DNA of 47,196 nucleotides from Bacteroidales bacterium (GTDB lineage: Bacteria > Bacteroidota > Bacteroidia > Bacteroidales > Bacteroidaceae), in NCBI GenBank assembly GCA_004557185.1, contig SFEP01000008.1, positions 1 to 47,196 of the forward strand. The letters run 5' to 3'. Of the stretch, positions 24,062 through 32,407 are shown piece by piece. Below the pieces are notes generated by a model that saw only the letters and a program-made list of their open reading frames with translations, made no database searches and was not told where the DNA came from. Every line of letters starts with the position of its first letter. Positions within the stretch are counted from its first letter, which is position 1. A program made the position numbers and the translations under genes.

Positions 24062-26284
24062 CTACCGTTCCTTGGCCAGCAGCCGTGCGTCCTGCGCAAG
24101 GGGCAGCACAAAGGCGCCGTCGCGGCGCAGACTGTGGCAGGGCAGCCCCATGCTGCGGCAGCGCGTCAGCAGTTCGTCGGTGCGGCGCCCCTGTAAGCGG
24201 TTGGTGGCCACCACGTGGTGCGGACGGGCACGTAGCCAGACGTCCACGTCGGCACGTCGGCTGGCACTGTCCACCACCAGCACGTCCACCTGCCGCACGC
24301 CCTGGGTGGCGCCCGCAGGCCGTCCGTCGGCACCCAGCAGCACCACGCTGCAGCCGCCCAGCAGCCATATGCCGCGCCCTTGCCGCACGTAGGCATCGCC
24401 CTGCTCACAGGGCAGCATGCGTGGCTCACCCATGGCTGAGGCACGCCAAAAGCCCTCAGCCACCTGCTTCAGCGCGCCGCTCTCCACCTGTGCCGAGCCC
24501 AGGCACCACAGGTAGTGGCGGCGGGCCGACACCACATAGTGCAGTGCCACTCCGCGTGGTACGCTGTAGAGCAGGCACTGCCGTTCCACCCGTGTGGGGC
24601 GCAGCCGCCATGCCTCGCCTCCCACCACTGCCACGAGGGCTGCCAGTGCCACCCATCGGGCCCGTTGCCTGTGCCGCGTCAGCCACACCCACAGCGCTAT
24701 GCCCAGCACCACGCCACCCGTGAGCGCGGCCGTCGAGGGGTAAAGGTGCAGCGCGGCGCCCGGCCACCGGCTCATGGCATGCAGCGTGCCCACCAGCGCA
24801 TCGTGTTCCCACTGCAGCACGTGGCCCAAGGCCGGTTGTGCCACGGGCACCAGCAGGTAGAGCATGGCCGTGGCGAGCAGGCAGGCTGTGACGGGCACCA
24901 CCACCAGCGAGGCTGGCAGTGCGTAGAGGGCTACCAGGTGAAACGTGCTCACCACCCATGGTAGTGTGGCCACCTGTGCGCTCAGCGAGGTGCAACCCAG
25001 GCGCACCACCCACAGCCGCAGGGCATGTGCGGTGCGCAGCAGCAGGTGGTGCAGGGCGGCCTTGCGCCATGCCCCGAGGTGGGCAAAGCGTGAGCGCGGC
25101 GGGGTGGGGGGCAGGTCGGCTCTTTGGTAAAAACGGAAACGCATCCACACCTCGTCGTGCCCCACGATGATGCCTGCCACGGCTGCAAACGAGAGTTGAA
25201 AGCCCACGTCGAACAGCGACAGGGGCGACCACAGCAGCATGAGCAGGGCGGCCAGCGCCACGTGGTTGAGCGACCACTGCGAGCGCCCCGCCCATCGCAG
25301 CACTTGCGCGAGGGTGAGCATCAGGGCGGCACGTACGAGTGAGAGCGGGTGGCCTGCCATGCACACAAACACCCACAAACCGCCCACTACGGCCGCATGC
25401 AGCACGGTTTGCACCACCGAGCGCCGCCGGCCGCGCAGCAGCACAAAGGCCACGATGCCGTAAATCAGTCCGAGGTGAAGCCCCGAGAGTGCCAGCACGT
25501 GGCTGCTGCCTGTGTGGGCAAAGAGGCGGCGCGTGGCCGTGTCGAGTAGGGAGCGGTCGCCCAGCGTGATGGCTTGCAGCAGGGGCAACACCTGTGGGTC
25601 GACGTGCCGGGCGTAGGTCTGTGCCAGCCGCTGCCTCCACTGCGCCAGCCGCGCGCTCCGTTCGGCGCCCTCGCCAGCCTCGCTGAGCAAGTGCCAACTG
25701 TCGGCCCGCGCACTGCCACTGCCGCTGAGACCCTGCACCGTGAGCACGCGTCCGTAGTCCACGCCACCGGGATTAGCCGGCGGTGCGGGGGCATGCAGGG
25801 TGGTGCGGCACAGCAGCAGGCTGCCCTCGTGCACGTGGGTTACCGCCGTGCCGCTCAGGTAGAGGCGCACACGCTTCTGCCTTCCCTGGCTGCTGAGCAC
25901 ACTGACGTCGGCCCGCAGCGTGCTGTCGGTGCGTGCCCCGATGCGTTCCACCTGCATCCGCCACACCGCCGCCTCGCCGGGCCACGTTTGCCGCAGACCC
26001 TGCACCTGCAGGTGGCACAGCAGGCCGCCCGCCAGAGCCGCTGCCAGCAGCGTGAGTGCCGTGGTGCAGGCGGCGGTGAGGTGGCGCCAGCGGGGCAGCA
26101 GCGTGCAGGCCGCGGCCAGTGCGCACACGGCGGCTCCCACGCCCCATGCAGCCGCCTCAACACTGGCAGCCCACGTCCATGCCGAGGCGATGCCTGCGGC
26201 CAGGGCTGCCAGCACGGGCAGCACGGGCACTCGTGGCAGCAGCGGCTGGTTCTGGTAATCGGTGCGTAGCAAATGGTGCAACAT
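24062..26284 (-). CDS. comEC: ComEC/Rec2 family competence membrane protein
   Basis: ComEC forms the inner-membrane channel for single-stranded DNA during natural transformation. The 740-residue protein has an N-terminal soluble region (about residues 90-200), then the Competence domain with FAHTGSSHVLALSGLHLGLI and MAGHPLSLVRAALMLTLAQV, followed by SPLSLFDVGFQLSFAAVAGI. The C-terminal region (about 560-740) sits where many ComEC proteins have a metallo-beta-lactamase domain, but the HxHxDH motif is absent; it ends in DGAFVLPLAQDARLL. A degenerate C-terminus is usual in Bacteroidetes. It is unusual to find it inside a polysaccharide locus. No comEA or comF is seen nearby, though a helix-hairpin-helix protein lies at 44783. 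Confidence 0.9.
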   Translation of the reverse strand: MLHHLLRTDYQNQPLLPRVPVLPVLAALAAGIASAWTWAASVEAAAWGVGAAVCALAAACTLLPRWRHLTAACTTALTLLAAALAGGLLCHLQVQGLRQTWPGEAAVWRMQVERIGARTDSTLRADVSVLSSQGRQKRVRLYLSGTAVTHVHEGSLLLCRTTLHAPAPPANPGGVDYGRVLTVQGLSGSGSARADSWHLLSEAGEGAERSARLAQWRQRLAQTYARHVDPQVLPLLQAITLGDRSLLDTATRRLFAHTGSSHVLALSGLHLGLIYGIVAFVLLRGRRRSVVQTVLHAAVVGGLWVFVCMAGHPLSLVRAALMLTLAQVLRWAGRSQWSLNHVALAALLMLLWSPLSLFDVGFQLSFAAVAGIIVGHDEVWMRFRFYQRADLPPTPPRSRFAHLGAWRKAALHHLLLRTAHALRLWVVRLGCTSLSAQVATLPWVVSTFHLVALYALPASLVVVPVTACLLATAMLYLLVPVAQPALGHVLQWEHDALVGTLHAMSRWPGAALHLYPSTAALTGGVVLGIALWVWLTRHRQRARWVALAALVAVVGGEAWRLRPTRVERQCLLYSVPRGVALHYVVSARRHYLWCLGSAQVESGALKQVAEGFWRASAMGEPRMLPCEQGDAYVRQGRGIWLLGGCSVVLLGADGRPAGATQGVRQVDVLVVDSASRRADVDVWLRARPHHVVATNRLQGRRTDELLTRCRSMGLPCHSLRRDGAFVLPLAQDARLLAKER

Positions 26285-26669
26285 GTAGTGGGATGGATAG
26301 GGGGTGATGGGGACGCCTGTTTGCTGACGGCGGGTGGCTGAAAGCAGAGAGCCCTAACGGCCCGCTCCCCCGTCAAAAATAGATGCTACGTAAAAAATTT
26401 TACGTACGACGTGATTTTTTTTACGTACTACGTGATAATTTTTACGTAGCGCCCCGTTTCACCCTCAGCCTTCCCGGGGGACATAGATGCCGTGGAAAAA
26501 ACTGTCCACGGCGGGGTAGCTTTCTTCCACGGCGGGGTAACTTTCTTCCACGGCGGCCCCGTTTTTGAATGGCCGCTGACGGTGGCCACGCTTGGGGCGT
26601 GTGCTGGTCGCGGTTATCGCCTCTGCCGTCGTGGCAGCGTGGCGTGCGGCATGGGTGGGCGTCGGCGTT
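26285..26669. other. 385-bp intergenic region holding repeat element C
   Basis: Lies between the nucleotidyltransferase stop and the comEC start. Repeat element C fills 26383-26553. The flanking bases (26285-26382 and 26554-26669) show no gene or clear promoter. Confidence 0.6.
26383..26553 (+). repeat. Composite 21-bp-phased repeat element, locus C
   Basis: Module 1 has ACGTA or ACGTG at 26388, 26402, 26409, 26423, 26430 and 26444, the same 14-7-14-7-14 spacing as loci A, B and D. Module 2 has CCGTGG at 26490, then CCACGG at 26506, 26527 and 26548, the last three exactly 21 bp apart. The 16-bp step between the CCGTGG and the first CCACGG also occurs at loci A and B. Confidence 0.88.
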
Positions 26670-27806
26670 TCAGCACTTCCGTTGTTCGTCGGCCGTGGCG
26701 TGCACGGTGTCGGTCATGAAGAGTTTGAGGTAGGTCCAGGGGCGCGACAGGAGGTTGTAGAAGGGGTGCACAAGCGTCTCGACGGGTTGCATGCGTATGT
26801 TGCGCGCCGCCATGCGCCAGTAGCGCTGCCAGTGCGTTTCGCCCCGTTTGCGCCGCAGGTCGTTGGCAGTGAAGTGGCCGGCGTAGTAAATGTCGGTGAG
26901 CAAGAGTTCGCCGAGCGCCTGGTGGGGCGGCAGGAGCAGTTTTTCCTCCTCCAAGCCGAAGATGCTGTGCATCACGTACATCGTGGCCCGCACAAAGCGC
27001 TTCATGCCCAGCCTGCTGAACTGGTGCAGCACGTGCTGGCGCTCCTCAGCCGTGAAATGGGTGTGGCGCAGCAGGTAGTAAATGTCGACAAACTGCTTGA
27101 GCGCCACGCCGTCGAAGAAGAAGTGTCGCTGCAGGTGAAGAATGAGGAAGACGATGTTGAAGTCGGGGGTGGGCACTGCCACGGGTGTGGTGGTGCCGGG
27201 CAGGGTGGTGCGGTGTGCGGCCTGACGCGGAAACTGGGCAGCGTCGTAGCGCCGCAGGTAGCGGTTGCGCCACGGCGTGAGCACAAACGAAGGCGTGAAG
27301 TGCAGTTCGACGAGCACCTGCTCGAAGTAGTAGTACGACAGGTGGATGAAGCCCTCTTCGGTCACCTTCACGCCTTTGCGGTGTGCGTAGTCCACGATTT
27401 CGGTCATCGAACGGTTTACCCACAAGTCTATATCGCCAGGGTGTCGCAGCAGGGGGTCGGGGTAGCATTGCGCGATGCCCTGCCCCTTGAGCAGCACGGC
27501 GGGCATGCCGTCGGTGTCGAGTTCGTGCATCACCTTTTCCACGTAGTGGTTGAGTTCGAGGTTGGCCTGGCGAATTTGTTCGGTCTGCACAAACCAAGCA
27601 ATGGGAAAGTCGCCCTTGGGCTGCTGTTCGCGGGGCAGTCGTTCGAGGGCGGAGTAGACGATGCCTTCGAGCAGTTGGCGTTCGGCCTGATGGTAGATGG
27701 CCATCCATTGCTCGTTGGTGGGGATGCACTCGAGAGCCTCGCGGCAGCCCATGGACACCTGCAGCAGTTGCAGAAAGAGTTTCCACTCAAGGGGAGGCTG
27801 TTGCAT
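26670..27806 (-). CDS. PF14907-type nucleotidyltransferase family protein (paralogue 2)
   Basis: This 378-residue protein starts at ATG 27804-27806 (MQQPPLEWKLFLQLLQVSMG); upstream in-frame sequence is polar and unlike the family. It shares the core of paralogue 1: AVLLKGQGIAQCYPDPLLR followed by HPGDIDLWV, with Asp125 and Asp127 as presumed metal ligands, then VELHFTPSF and IVFLILHLQRHFFFDGVALK. Overall the two copies look only moderately similar, so the duplication is old or they came separately. It is the last gene of the glycosyltransferase run, 231 bp after the GT4 gene. Substrate and reaction are unknown. Confidence 0.82.
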   Translation of the reverse strand: MQQPPLEWKLFLQLLQVSMGCREALECIPTNEQWMAIYHQAERQLLEGIVYSALERLPREQQPKGDFPIAWFVQTEQIRQANLELNHYVEKVMHELDTDGMPAVLLKGQGIAQCYPDPLLRHPGDIDLWVNRSMTEIVDYAHRKGVKVTEEGFIHLSYYYFEQVLVELHFTPSFVLTPWRNRYLRRYDAAQFPRQAAHRTTLPGTTTPVAVPTPDFNIVFLILHLQRHFFFDGVALKQFVDIYYLLRHTHFTAEERQHVLHQFSRLGMKRFVRATMYVMHSIFGLEEEKLLLPPHQALGELLLTDIYYAGHFTANDLRRKRGETHWQRYWRMAARNIRMQPVETLVHPFYNLLSRPWTYLKLFMTDTVHATADEQRKC

Positions 27807-28037
27807 AGTAAATAATTGAGATTGCTGTTGTGTCGTGAAGGTGGGGGCGTGACTTGCGCCCCGTGGGGAGTTCGTGCTCTCGCGTAAGCAGGGGCCTTCG
27901 GGCACGCCTTTTTCAACAAGAAAGGAGAAGGGCCTCACCGATGCGGTGTCCTCCTCCTTCTGTATGCTGGTGAGCCTGTTAGTTTCCACGCATCCATGGC
28001 CCCCACTTTCATTCTTCCTGCATATTGCCCGTTGGGC

Positions 28038-29183
28038 TCAGTGCTTATGGTGGGCTTGGCGCTTGGCCAGTGTGTCGTTTATCATCTGCTCATAGCGCTT
28101 GATGACGAGGTGTAAGTCAAAGCGTTCGAGCATCCATTCGCGTCCGCAGCGTCCCATGGCTTCGCGCTCTTTGGGGGAGAGCTTGATAACGCGCTCCATG
28201 GCGTGGGCCAGACTCTTCCAGTGGCGCGGGCGGCACAGGTAGCCGTTTTGCTCGTCGAGCACCACATCGCGGCAGCCTGGCACATCGGTAGCCACCAGTA
28301 TGCGGCACATGGCTGCGCCCTCCATGAGCGAGCAGGGAATGCCCTCGCGGTAGGAGGGTAGCACCACGCAGTGGGCGGCCTGGAGGTAGGGGCGCACGTC
28401 GTGCTTGAAGCCGAGATATTCCACCACGCCTTCACGCTGCCATGCTTCCATTTGCCGCTGGGGTATGGCGGCAGGGTTTTCAGGCCACATGGCGCCCAAC
28501 ATCTGCACCCGCACCTGCGGATAGCGTTTGCGGAGCCAGCGGGCGGCGTAGATGAATTCCTCCAACCCCTTGTCGCGGAGAATGCGGCCTACGTAGAGGA
28601 AAGTGATGGGCTGGTCGGCGGGCGGCATGGGCGTCTCGGCAAAGAAGTCGAGGTTTACGCCTTCGCCTGGCAACTGCTCTACCAAGGCGTTCGACACGAG
28701 GCGTGCTTCGCGGAAGAGGCGCAGGTCGTCGGAGTTGAGAAACCACACCCGTTCGGCCTTCGAGAAGGCGTGCTTGTAGAGGCGCTTGGCCAATGAGGTG
28801 GCCGGCGTTTTTTTGAGAAACACGTAGCCCAACCCCGTGGTGACGGGCAGGAAGGGGATTTTGTGCAGGTGGGCAGCCCACGAGGCATAGATGTTGGGCT
28901 TGATGGTGTAGGTGATGCTCATGTCGGGCTTCAGCTTGCGCATCAGCCAGTAGTATTGCAGAAAGAGGCTGAAGTCGTGCAGCGGATTGGTGCCGCGCGG
29001 CTTCATGCGTATGGGGTAGACCTCGCATCCTAATTCGCGCAGCATTCTGAACTGCTCCTCGTCGTAAGGAGCCGATACGCTGACGCGGTAGCCTTTTTCA
29101 ACAAAGTGCCGCAGGAGCTCGTGCCTGAAGTTATACATACCCCAGGCGTTGTTGCCCGAAAAGAGTAGATGTTTCTTTGTCAT
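28038..29183 (-). CDS. Glycosyltransferase family 4 protein
   Basis: This 381-residue retaining GT-B enzyme is likely to add a sugar to the lipid-linked repeat unit on the cytoplasmic side. The N-terminal domain starts MTKKHLLFSGNNAWGMYNFR and has TYTIKPNIYASWAAHLHKIP and VTTGLGYVFL. The C-terminal nucleotide-sugar domain has FLYVGRILRDKGLEEFIYAA and the EX7E-type motif in SYREGIPCSLMEGAAMCR, then ATDVPGCRDVV. The N-terminal half resembles PglA/galactosyltransferase-type enzymes, but donor and acceptor cannot be told. It follows the next GT4 gene by 91 bp. Confidence 0.9.
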   Translation of the reverse strand: MTKKHLLFSGNNAWGMYNFRHELLRHFVEKGYRVSVSAPYDEEQFRMLRELGCEVYPIRMKPRGTNPLHDFSLFLQYYWLMRKLKPDMSITYTIKPNIYASWAAHLHKIPFLPVTTGLGYVFLKKTPATSLAKRLYKHAFSKAERVWFLNSDDLRLFREARLVSNALVEQLPGEGVNLDFFAETPMPPADQPITFLYVGRILRDKGLEEFIYAARWLRKRYPQVRVQMLGAMWPENPAAIPQRQMEAWQREGVVEYLGFKHDVRPYLQAAHCVVLPSYREGIPCSLMEGAAMCRILVATDVPGCRDVVLDEQNGYLCRPRHWKSLAHAMERVIKLSPKEREAMGRCGREWMLERFDLHLVIKRYEQMINDTLAKRQAHHKH

Positions 29184-29274
29184 CTCAAAGTCTGTTTTTC
29201 TATGAGTGATACCACTTCATAGTGCTGTGGCGCCTGTGCCACGTGGAGGGTCCACATGGTAGCGCGTGTTAAGG

Positions 29275-30366
29275 TTAATGAACTGGTCGGTATGCTGTTT
29301 GGTACAGGCGGTGGTAAGCCTGTGCCATGCGTGGCATGCTGTAGCGGTTGGCCCGTTCGATGCCTTGCTTTGCCACCTGCTCGGCATAGGCAGGGTCGTC
29401 GTGCAGGCGTTGCAGGGCTTGGGCCAGTGCTTGGGCATCGGCGTGAGGCACGAGTATGCCGCCGCCTTCGACCACCTCGCGCAGGCCGTCGACGCATGAG
29501 GCTACGAACGGACGGCCCGAGGCCATGCCTTCGACTGAGGCGAGCGAGAGTCCCTCGGAGTGTGAGGAGAGCACCACGGCATGGGCCGCAGCGAGGAGGG
29601 AGGGCACATCGTGACGGATGCCCAGAAAGTGTACCCGGCCGGCGATGTGGAGGTCGCGGCACAATGCCTCGAGGGTGGCGCGGAGCGGACCGTCGCCTGC
29701 CAGGAAGAGGTGGAAGCACTCGGGCAGCAGGGCCATGGCGCGGAGCAGCGTGTGGTGGTCCTTGTGCGTGGTGAGCGAGGCTACCATGACGACCTTGAAG
29801 GCATTGGGGCTGGTGTGCACCACGTCGGCAGCGGGCTGGGCATTGCGGTAAGCCTCGAGGGGTACGCCGTTGGGCACGGTGCAGGTGTGGCAGTGGCATT
29901 TCCCCAAATAAGCCAGGAGGTTGTGCTCGGTTGGCTGTGACACGCACACCACTTGCTCGAAGCGGCTGTAGAGCCAGCGGTCGATGAGGCGGACGCCCGG
30001 CCAGTGGCGACGGCGGTTGTGCGTGTTGTGCTCGGTGGTGAAGAGGCGCAGCTTGAGCACCAGGCTGGCCAATGCCGCGAGGAGTTGCGGCGGTGTGTTG
30101 TGCACGTGCACCACGTCGGCGGGGTGCTGCCTGAGAAAACGCACCAGTTGCCAGAGCCTCACAGGGCTGTACATGCGACGGCTGCGGCTCAGACTGTGCA
30201 CCTCGATGCCGCTGGCCTGCAATGCCTGCATGAAAGGGGTGGGCGTGCCGTCGAAGCAGAGCAGCGACACGTGGTGCCCCAGTGAACGCAGGTGGGGCAG
30301 CAGGTGCACCATGAGGTGCTCGGCGCCACCGGTGCGCAGGTCGGTGATGATGTGAAGCAGGCGCAT
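29275..30366 (-). CDS. Glycosyltransferase family 4 protein
   Basis: A second GT-B fold enzyme, 363 residues from ATG 30364-30366 (MRLLHIITDLRTGGAEHLMV). The GGAEH motif near the N-terminus, VVMVASLTTHKDHHTLLRAM in the middle and SSHSEGLSLASVEGMASGRP with the two Glu of the EX7E motif near the C-terminus are diagnostic. It starts 16 bp after the GT2 stop codon, so the genes are one operon. Substrate unknown. Confidence 0.9.
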   Translation of the reverse strand: MRLLHIITDLRTGGAEHLMVHLLPHLRSLGHHVSLLCFDGTPTPFMQALQASGIEVHSLSRSRRMYSPVRLWQLVRFLRQHPADVVHVHNTPPQLLAALASLVLKLRLFTTEHNTHNRRRHWPGVRLIDRWLYSRFEQVVCVSQPTEHNLLAYLGKCHCHTCTVPNGVPLEAYRNAQPAADVVHTSPNAFKVVMVASLTTHKDHHTLLRAMALLPECFHLFLAGDGPLRATLEALCRDLHIAGRVHFLGIRHDVPSLLAAAHAVVLSSHSEGLSLASVEGMASGRPFVASCVDGLREVVEGGGILVPHADAQALAQALQRLHDDPAYAEQVAKQGIERANRYSMPRMAQAYHRLYQTAYRPVH

Positions 30367-30382
30367 GGTGCGAACAGTGGGG

Positions 30383-31423
30383 TTAGCGTGCGGCGTGGGG
30401 CGCATGGGTGCTGTGGGGCGGCTGGCCTTCGTGGCGCAACGCGTGGGGCAAACGGTAAGAGGGCAGGGCGGTGAAGAAGGGCTTGTGCACCTCGCGCCAG
30501 CCGCTGAGGGTGCCTCGCAGGTGGCATTTCAGAGCCTGCATATTCAGGCTCGCCATGCCTATGAGCAAGAGCAGCAGGGCATTCCATGCAAAGCGGGCCG
30601 TAAAGGAGCTGACCGCCTTGACGCGCTGCCATGCCGTGAGGCCCGGAAGGGCGTAGAAGGCGCGCCACCACAGCATGAACCACATCTGCGCCCTGAGATG
30701 CAGGCGCTGGGGGCTCGCGGTGCTGCCGCTGTGTGAGGTGGCGGCGTCGAGATGCTCCACCCGAGCGCCATAGTGCACGAGCAGACGGCCGCCGTTGAGG
30801 GTGAGTTTGCGAAAATGGAGCAGGTCGTCGCCATAAGCGAAGCCCCAGCGGTCGAGCCAGCACTCGTGAGCCAGATGCAGGGCGCGGAGCACATCGGTGC
30901 GCCACAGCGAGGCTGCACCGGCCGCCGTTTGCGAGGGGCAAGCGCCCTGCGGCGGGTGGTTGTTGTAGGTGAAAGAGCCGTTGGCCAACAGTTTGAAGGC
31001 CCAGCCATCGTTGGGGCGTGGCAGTGCCCAGTTGGTGAGTGCGCTGCGCACCTTGAGGGGCCACGGGAGTTCGTGGTTGCGGAAGACGTCGACGGCTACG
31101 GCATCGCCGTCGTGCTGCTGTATGGCCTCGGCCAGCATCTCTACGGTGCGGGGTGGCAGGTAGAGGTCGTCGTCAAGCAGCAGCAGGTAAGGGGTTGTCA
31201 CCTCGTCGTAGGGCAATGCCCGCTGCGCCACCATGCCGCGGGGCACTCTGACGAGGGTTTCGCAGCCCAGGGTTTCGGGGGGTGGTGGACAGTCGTCGGC
31301 CAGGTAGACCAGTATCTTGAGCGGCGGCCACGTCTGGGCTTGAAGCGATTGCAGCAGGCGCAGGTATTTGTGGCCAGCCCGCCCGAGGGTGCGTATGGCC
31401 GCGCAGTAAGCAAAGGGCTTCAT
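30383..31423 (-). CDS. Glycosyltransferase family 2 protein
   Basis: This 346-residue inverting GT-A enzyme begins MKPFAYCAAIRTLGRAGHKY. The nucleotide-sugar and metal motif is LLLLDDDLYLPP, and the acceptor region contains GAASLWRTDVLRALHLAHEC with WGFAYGDDLLHFRK. A hydrophobic stretch near residues 260-300 may tether it to the membrane. Its ATG overlaps the stop of the upstream GT2 gene by four bases (ATGA), so translation is coupled. Confidence 0.88.
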   Translation of the reverse strand: MKPFAYCAAIRTLGRAGHKYLRLLQSLQAQTWPPLKILVYLADDCPPPPETLGCETLVRVPRGMVAQRALPYDEVTTPYLLLLDDDLYLPPRTVEMLAEAIQQHDGDAVAVDVFRNHELPWPLKVRSALTNWALPRPNDGWAFKLLANGSFTYNNHPPQGACPSQTAAGAASLWRTDVLRALHLAHECWLDRWGFAYGDDLLHFRKLTLNGGRLLVHYGARVEHLDAATSHSGSTASPQRLHLRAQMWFMLWWRAFYALPGLTAWQRVKAVSSFTARFAWNALLLLLIGMASLNMQALKCHLRGTLSGWREVHKPFFTALPSYRLPHALRHEGQPPHSTHAPHAAR

Positions 31424-32379
31424 GAGGCCGACGGGTTGTGCGCACCGTGTGGGGTGTGCTGGTTATGGTCAACGTGCATCAGTGCGCCGCGCCTCACTTT
31501 ACTCCATATATATATATAAAGCATGACGCCGGGGATAAAGGCCAACAAGGTGACGAGGGGCATGGGGGAGCGTTGCACAAACTTCCACTCGCGAGCCCGC
31601 AGCGCCGACGATACGTAGTGCACGTGGGCCATGAGTTTGCGCCGCAGCGGAATGCGTGGGTGCTGCATGTCGGCCACGCGGTGGTACATGAAGCCGCGCG
31701 GGTTGTTCCAGTACTGGCGGTACATGTTGTAGCTCGAGCCGTCAACCTGATAATCGACCACTGCAAGGGGCTCATTGAGCACAATCCAAGTATAGTCGAT
31801 ATCCATGAAAGCATATAAGGTGGCCAAATTTACGTACTTTTCTCCACAGAAAAGGGGATAAGGAGGGTATTTCTTGACAAGGTCGGTGCGTAGGACATAC
31901 TTTTTGTCTCCTCTACCTTTCATACGGTTGTAATAATCAGTCATGTGCAGGCGGTTTACTCCCTCGGGAAACGGTGTGCCTATCACTTGCCTCGTGGCCA
32001 TGTCGACATCGAGCCCCACCAGTCCTGCTGTGTGCTCGTCGGCTTGTTCGCGCCAGGTGCGCAGGATGCTTTCGACAGCCTTGTCGGTGAGCATGTCGTC
32101 GGAGTCGATGCATACGTTCAGCGGACTGCTGATGTGAGCATAGGCCGTGTTGTGTGCGCCGTGCATGCCTTGGTTTTCCTGCCGTATATAGCGCATGGCG
32201 ATGCGCCCCTCGCTCATCCACTGCGCGGCCAGCGCGTCGGTGCCGTCGGTGCTGCCGTCGTCCACCACCAGCCACTCGAAGTCGTGGCAGGTCTGGCGGC
32301 ACAGGCTTTCGTAGGTGCGGGGCAGGGTGTGTGCTCTGTTGTAGGTGGGCGTGAACACCGTGAGTGTTTTTTTCATCAT
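31420..32379 (-). CDS. Glycosyltransferase family 2 protein
   Basis: A 319-residue GT-A enzyme with a textbook N-terminus: TVFTPTYNRAHTLPRTYESL, WLVVDDGSTDGT and NVCIDSDDMLTDKAVESIL (DxD). A C-terminal hydrophobic segment (VTLLAFIPGVMLYIYIW) may anchor it. It is 28 bp downstream of the AAA-ATPase stop and overlaps the next gene by four bases. Donor and linkage cannot be assigned. Confidence 0.91.
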   Translation of the reverse strand: MMKKTLTVFTPTYNRAHTLPRTYESLCRQTCHDFEWLVVDDGSTDGTDALAAQWMSEGRIAMRYIRQENQGMHGAHNTAYAHISSPLNVCIDSDDMLTDKAVESILRTWREQADEHTAGLVGLDVDMATRQVIGTPFPEGVNRLHMTDYYNRMKGRGDKKYVLRTDLVKKYPPYPLFCGEKYVNLATLYAFMDIDYTWIVLNEPLAVVDYQVDGSSYNMYRQYWNNPRGFMYHRVADMQHPRIPLRRKLMAHVHYVSSALRAREWKFVQRSPMPLVTLLAFIPGVMLYIYIWSKVRRGALMHVDHNQHTPHGAHNPSAS

Positions 32380-32407
32380 GTGTTATGTTGCTGTTGGGCG
32401 GTGGAGC

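Noticed and set aside
26383..26568. A short frame through repeat element C starting MLRKKFYV, with similar peptides at the other copies
   Set aside because: The frame is open because 21 is a multiple of three. The peptide changes at most filler codons, both strands are open, and module 2 falls in a different frame at locus B. A DNA-level role is more likely; ribosome profiling would decide.
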